Shown: positions 7,023 to 9,681 of the stretch, one piece after another
How positions within the stretch are numbered: position 1 is the stretch's first letter
How the letters are laid out: each line of letters opens with the position of its first letter
Source: Flavobacteriales bacterium
GTDB taxonomy: Bacteria; Bacteroidota; Bacteroidia; Flavobacteriales; Flavobacteriaceae
DNA length: 9,681 nt
Assembly (NCBI GenBank): GCA_027031025.1
Contig: JALVEJ010000182.1
Coordinates: 1 to 9,681 of the forward strand
Direction: 5' to 3'
The notes under the pieces: generated by a model
Databases searched by the model: none
What the model was told of the DNA's origin: nothing
What the model saw: the letters and a program-made list of their open reading frames with translations, nothing else
Made by a program: the position numbers and the translations under genes

Positions 7023-8300
7023 ATGTATGCGCTGGTTGATGGTAATAATTTTTACGCGTCTTGCGAGCGGGTTTTTAATCCCGCATTGCGCCATAAAGCT
7101 ATTGTTGTATTGTCTAACAACGACGGCATTATCATAGCCAGAAGCAATGAAGCCAAAGCGCTGGGTATTAAAATGGGGACGCCTACTTTTGAGATTAAAG
7201 ATTTAATAGCGCGTCAAGAAGTGATCGCATTTTCATCCAACTTTGCTCTTTACGGCGATATGTCACGGAGAATGATGCATATTTTTGAAGATTTTACACC
7301 GGATATTGAGGTGTATTCTATTGATGAAGCTTTTCTGGATTTTTCCGGTTTTAAACAAATCGATTTAAAACAAACCGGAATCGATTTGCGACGAAAAGTT
7401 TTAAAATATATCGGTATTCCGGTCAGTGTAGGTTTTGGTCCGACTAAAACTTTGGCTAAAATTGCCAATAGAATTGCTAAAAAATATATGAAAAACGGTG
7501 TTGCCTTGATTGATACTCCTGAAAAAATTGAAAAGGCACTTAAGATGACGCCTATTGATGATGTTTGGGGCATTGGACGTCGTTATACCCGTTTTTTGCA
7601 ACATCATCAAGTGCAAACCGCTTGGGATTTTACCCGTCTGCCCGATGCGTTTATTCGTAAGAATATGTCGGTCAATGGTTTGCGAACCAAACAAGAGTTA
7701 CTAGGCACTGTTTGTATTCCAATGGCTTATCATCCCGAGCCGCGTAAAGCCATACGCACAGCCCGTACTTTTGCACAAACCAAATCTAGCTATGACGAAC
7801 TGGCTGAAGCCATTTCAACTTTTGCGGCTACTTGCGCCCGTAAGCTCCGTGAACAAGGCAGTGCAGCCAATTTGGTGACGGTTTTTATCAGAACCAATAA
7901 ATTTGATAAAAAAAATCCGTATTATGCCAATAACTTTACACTACAAGTCAATGCGACTTCCAGCAGTATAAACTTGATTAAAGCCGCCAAAACAGCGCTT
8001 CAAATTATTTTTAAAAAAGGATTAAACTATAAAAAAGCAGGTGTATTGGTGTCCGGTTTAATTCCCGAAACGCACCGGCAGTTGTCTTTGTTTGATGACC
8101 AAAATATTGTTAAACATAAACGTTTAATGCAAACCATAGACCAACTGAATAATAGCGCCGGTGTGAGTGTGGTTAAATTTGCTGCCGAAGGTAACTTCCC
8201 TTTGTTGCAAGCCGCCAAAAAACACCCGGCTAGTTCTAATACTATTTGTTGGTATAATGCCAAGCAGTATCAATCTTATGTTTATGTGATAAAAAAATAA
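7023..8300 (+). CDS. umuC: Y-family translesion DNA polymerase, UmuC subfamily
   Basis: At 425 residues this is close to the E. coli UmuC length (422). UmuC is the catalytic subunit of DNA polymerase V, which copies damaged DNA with low fidelity. The start gives MYALVDGNNFYASCE, with the metal-binding Asp6 and the Tyr11 steric-gate position of UmuC. The SNNDG motif is at 31-35 and the catalytic pair Asp101/Glu102 lies in YSIDEAFLD. A helix-hairpin-helix-like segment (DVWGIGRRY) is at 180-188, the little-finger domain spans about 245-350, and QLSLFD at 353-358 fits a beta-clamp binding site. A DUF4113-like tail begins around 366, but the last 30 or so residues lack the usual SPxYTT-type ending. 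No umuD lies beside it, although polymerase V needs the UmuD' partner, so umuD must be elsewhere or the enzyme works differently. The stop codon lies inside the target duplication of the putative mobile element that follows. Confidence 0.97.
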   Translation: MYALVDGNNFYASCERVFNPALRHKAIVVLSNNDGIIIARSNEAKALGIKMGTPTFEIKDLIARQEVIAFSSNFALYGDMSRRMMHIFEDFTPDIEVYSIDEAFLDFSGFKQIDLKQTGIDLRRKVLKYIGIPVSVGFGPTKTLAKIANRIAKKYMKNGVALIDTPEKIEKALKMTPIDDVWGIGRRYTRFLQHHQVQTAWDFTRLPDAFIRKNMSVNGLRTKQELLGTVCIPMAYHPEPRKAIRTARTFAQTKSSYDELAEAISTFAATCARKLREQGSAANLVTVFIRTNKFDKKNPYYANNFTLQVNATSSSINLIKAAKTALQIIFKKGLNYKKAGVLVSGLIPETHRQLSLFDDQNIVKHKRLMQTIDQLNNSAGVSVVKFAAEGNFPLLQAAKKHPASSNTICWYNAKQYQSYVYVIKK

Positions 8301-8301
8301 A
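8294..8301 (+). repeat. Left 8-bp flanking direct repeat (putative target site duplication) AAAATAAA
   Basis: AAAATAAA abuts the left end of the putative element at 8302 and is repeated exactly at 8629-8636. It includes the umuC stop codon TAA (8298-8300). The sequence is simple and AT-rich, so its evidential weight depends on its exact position at both ends. Confidence 0.7.
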
Positions 8302-8352
8302 GGCTCTATATCGATTTTGGTGGGTAACAAATAATACCTTAAACAATAATGC

Positions 8353-8367
8353 CACCCTTTCGGGGTT
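8353..8367 (-). repeat. REP-like palindrome, inverted copy
   Basis: The reverse complement reads AACCCCGAAAGGGTG, a one-base variant of the AACCCCGAAGGGGTG units at 8428, 8481 and 8533. It lies near the left end of the element, in the opposite orientation to those on the right. Confidence 0.8.
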
Positions 8368-8405
8368 TCTATGATTCTGTTTTAATGGTTTTATTACAAT
8401 AATTT

Positions 8406-8420
8406 CAGCCTTTCGGGCTG
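8406..8420. repeat. REP-like hairpin CAGCC-TTTCG-GGCTG
   Basis: A 5-bp perfect stem (CAGCC/GGCTG) encloses the loop TTTCG. It shares the TTTCGGG core with the inverted unit at 8353-8367 but has different stem bases, as in a diverged relative. Confidence 0.7.
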
Positions 8421-8427
8421 CATAAAG

Positions 8428-8451
8428 AACCCCGAAGGGGTGATATATTTA
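8428..8451 (+). repeat. 24-bp REP-like repeat, copy 1
   Basis: The unit is AACCCCGAAGGGGTGA followed by TATATTTA. ACCCC and GGGGT pair around a GAA loop. All 24 bases are identical to 8481-8504. Confidence 0.9.
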
Positions 8452-8480
8452 ATAGATTAAACAATAAAAAACCACCATTG

Positions 8481-8504
8481 AACCCCGAAGGGGTGATATA
8501 TTTA
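8481..8504 (+). repeat. 24-bp REP-like repeat, copy 2
   Basis: This unit is identical to 8428-8451 and begins 53 bp after it. Confidence 0.9.
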
Positions 8505-8532
8505 TAGAAAATTTATGACGTTAAAAATCATA

Positions 8533-8548
8533 AACCCCGAAGGGGTGA
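8533..8548 (+). repeat. REP-like repeat, copy 3 (shortened)
   Basis: The first 16 bases, AACCCCGAAGGGGTGA, match copies 1 and 2, after which the sequence diverges. It begins 52 bp after copy 2. Confidence 0.9.
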
Positions 8549-8628
8549 AATAATTTGAAAATAAAATAGCCATGATTACATGGTTTTGAACCTGATTTAT
8601 TATTACCCATACAAAACAACATAGAGCC

Positions 8629-8636
8629 AAAATAAA
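8629..8636 (+). repeat. Right 8-bp flanking direct repeat (putative target site duplication) AAAATAAA
   Basis: This is an exact match to 8294-8301 and directly abuts the right tip of the putative element at 8628. Confidence 0.7.
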
Positions 8637-8961
8637 TCTCTTAATATTTGTAACTTTTATAACTTTTTTTGTTTTTTTATCCAAATTCGTCAAAAAAACG
8701 CTTAAAATCACAAAAATTGACGTTTTTAGTGAAATTTTGTTCTTATTTATAAAAAATTTGTTATTTATAATGTGTCTAAATAGTCTTAAAAAATTAATGA
8801 TAAAATATTTTAGCCGAATTATTTAGCTTTAAAATAAAAAATATTCATTAATTATTGTTTTTTGTTGCATTATCCAAATAAATTTATGTTGGTTTTTGGA
8901 ATAAAATTGTGTTTTGTAGTTTTGTGAGCGTAATTTAACAAACAACTCAAAATTTAATTTT
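8637..8961. other. AT-rich intergenic region upstream of the M4 protease gene
   Basis: No gene is visible. An imperfect AT-rich palindrome spans 8793-8852 (ATTAATGA at the left end, TCATTAAT at the right end, with partly matching arms). The right part carries the protease promoter. The rest is low-complexity A/T with no recognisable motif. Confidence 0.5.
8895..8924 (+). promoter_or_regulatory. Predicted Bacteroidota-type promoter for the M4 protease gene
   Basis: TTTG at 8895-8898 (-33) and TAGTTTTG at 8917-8924 (-7, consensus TAnnTTTG) are 18 bases apart, close to the normal spacing for the phylum's primary sigma factor. Initiation near 8930 would leave a leader of about 30 nt, A-rich and without a Shine-Dalgarno site. 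This is the only promoter in the window with both elements in place. Confidence 0.65.
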
Positions 8962-9681
8962 ATGCAGAAGTATTACTTAAAAACAGTGTTTTTATTGGCA
9001 ATTTTATGTAATTTGTCAATAAATGCACAGCAAAAGGTATTCCCAAAGTTGATGACTTTGGATCAAAATCAAAAATACGGTTTGAATCAAGCCGTAGATT
9101 TATTGAAAACGACTTATCAAACAACCAATGATGTTGATTTTGTCGTTTTGAGGCAAGAATCCGATCAAATCGGGATGACGCATGTCAAATTTCAAGAATA
9201 CTACAAAGGTATTCCGGTAACTTTTGCTCACATTTATGTGCATGCGCGCAATAATCAAATTAAGTCGGTAAATGGCGATTATTTCAATGTGGAAGGACTC
9301 AATGTGCAACCGGCATTAGACAAGCAAGCAGCTTTTCAAAGAGCGGTTGCCGAAGTTGGTGCGCGTCATTATATGTGGGAAAATCCGCAAGAAGCCGCTT
9401 TAATGAATTATCAAAAACCGGAAGGCGAATTGGTTATTTTACCCGATTTTCAACATAAAAATTCCAAAAGACAAGGCGAAGCTAAATTAGCTTATAAATT
9501 TGATATATACGCAACACAACCGGTCAGTAGAGCTTATATATATGTCGATGCAAACACCGGACAAGTTTTGTATAAAGATGCCATTATTCATCATGTGTCT
9601 GCCAATGGTGGTGCCGATACCCGGTACAGCGGTCATAAAACCATTAAAACAGACAGTTATAACGGCAGTTACCGTTTGAGA
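8962..9681 (+). CDS. Secreted M4 (thermolysin-like) metalloprotease precursor, N-terminal part
   Basis: There are 240 codons open to the right edge and no stop. Residues 1-22 are a signal peptide (MQKYYLKTVFLLAIL...INA, then QQK). Residues about 45-110 match the fungalysin/thermolysin propeptide (FTP): HVKFQEYYKGIPVTFAHIYVH at 74-94, then a SVNGDYF strand. Residues about 116-205 form a PepSY inhibitor domain: LAYKFDIYATQP, then AYIYVDANTGQVLY at 191-204. Residues 213-240 (SANGGADTRYSG, then TDSYNGSYRLR) look like the first strands of the mature M4 peptidase. The zinc motif HExxH and the third ligand would lie past the edge, so catalysis is inferred from the pro-region. The proenzyme is probably exported by Sec and processed outside the cytoplasm, with a type IX sorting domain possible at the unseen end. 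The ATG is chosen because it directly precedes the signal peptide and follows a good promoter. Confidence 0.88.
   Translation, partial: MQKYYLKTVFLLAILCNLSINAQQKVFPKLMTLDQNQKYGLNQAVDLLKTTYQTTNDVDFVVLRQESDQIGMTHVKFQEYYKGIPVTFAHIYVHARNNQIKSVNGDYFNVEGLNVQPALDKQAAFQRAVAEVGARHYMWENPQEAALMNYQKPEGELVILPDFQHKNSKRQGEAKLAYKFDIYATQPVSRAYIYVDANTGQVLYKDAIIHHVSANGGADTRYSGHKTIKTDSYNGSYRLR

Larger units (their letters stand above)
8302..8628. mobile_element. Putative 327-bp non-autonomous element (MITE) with terminal inverted repeats
   Basis: The left end (8302-8327) and the reverse complement of the right end (8603-8628) align as imperfect 26-bp terminal inverted repeats. They share GGCTCTAT at the tips, then TTTTG, then GGGTAA, with differences between these blocks. 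Exact AAAATAAA copies flank both tips. There is no transposase gene inside, and the minus-strand frame crossing the right end is not family-like. The interior holds at least five small palindromes of the form AACCCCGAAGGGGT or similar. Tips beginning GGCTCT together with 8-bp AT-rich duplications fit what is known of ISL3-family transposases, so mobilisation by such an element is a plausible inference. Insertion left the umuC protein unchanged because the stop codon was within the duplicated bases. Confidence 0.75.

Noticed and set aside
8428..8548. Resemblance to a short CRISPR array (24-bp repeats with spacers of about 28-29 bp)
   Set aside because: There are only three units and the third is truncated. 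The unit is a self-complementary hairpin with an inverted relative nearby, no cas genes are present, and the whole set lies within inverted termini. A REP-like cluster in a mobile element explains it better.
8570..8583. CCATG-ATTA-CATGG hairpin as a umuC terminator
   Set aside because: The stem is only 5 bp, followed by TTTTG rather than a long T tract, and it lies 270 bp past the stop codon. Support is too weak.
8502..8711. 69-codon minus-strand open frame across the right end of the putative MITE
   Set aside because: It crosses the element boundary into flanking DNA and translates the repeat units. Similar small frames would appear wherever the element occurs, so it is not evidence of a gene.

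Overview
The window looks like chromosomal DNA from a member of the Bacteroidota, probably near the Flavobacteriia or Saprospiria. The DNA is AT-rich. Shine-Dalgarno sites are missing in front of the genes, and Bacteroidota-type -7 promoter motifs (TAnnTTTG) precede several of them. Secreted proteins have short Lys-rich signal peptides, one ending in Asn-Ala before Gln. The placement comes from these features, not from a database match.

Layout, left to right. Positions 3-2003 (minus) hold the N-terminal 667 codons of a large exported protein with four tandem Ig/cadherin-like repeats; its 3' end lies off the left edge. Positions 2130-3377 (minus) encode a full-length CinA/PncC-type protein. 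Positions 3378-4253 are a gene-free stretch of decayed and repetitive DNA: a broken fragment of an RHS core domain, two exact 45-bp direct repeats that each carry a hairpin, and 7-bp and 14-bp tandem repeats. Positions 4254-6587 (minus) encode a PcrA/UvrD DNA helicase. Positions 7023-8300 (plus) encode a UmuC-like Y-family DNA polymerase, divergent from pcrA and without an adjacent umuD. A 20-bp perfect hairpin with a T tract sits just upstream of its predicted promoter. Positions 8302-8628 look like a non-coding miniature transposable element (MITE) with imperfect 26-bp terminal inverted repeats, an 8-bp flanking duplication that contains the umuC stop codon, and several internal REP-like palindromes. 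Positions 8962-9681 (plus) hold the first 240 codons of a secreted thermolysin-family (M4) metalloprotease, cut by the right edge.

Taken together, the middle of the window is a DNA-maintenance neighbourhood: NMN amidohydrolase/pyrophosphatase, repair helicase and translesion polymerase. It is flanked by two genes for secreted proteins. No operon is evident: every gene has its own intergenic region. No complete new multi-gene system is visible. The most unusual items are the putative MITE sitting exactly on the umuC stop codon, the hairpin overlapping the umuC promoter, and the RHS relic with a 24-bp in-frame palindromic insertion.
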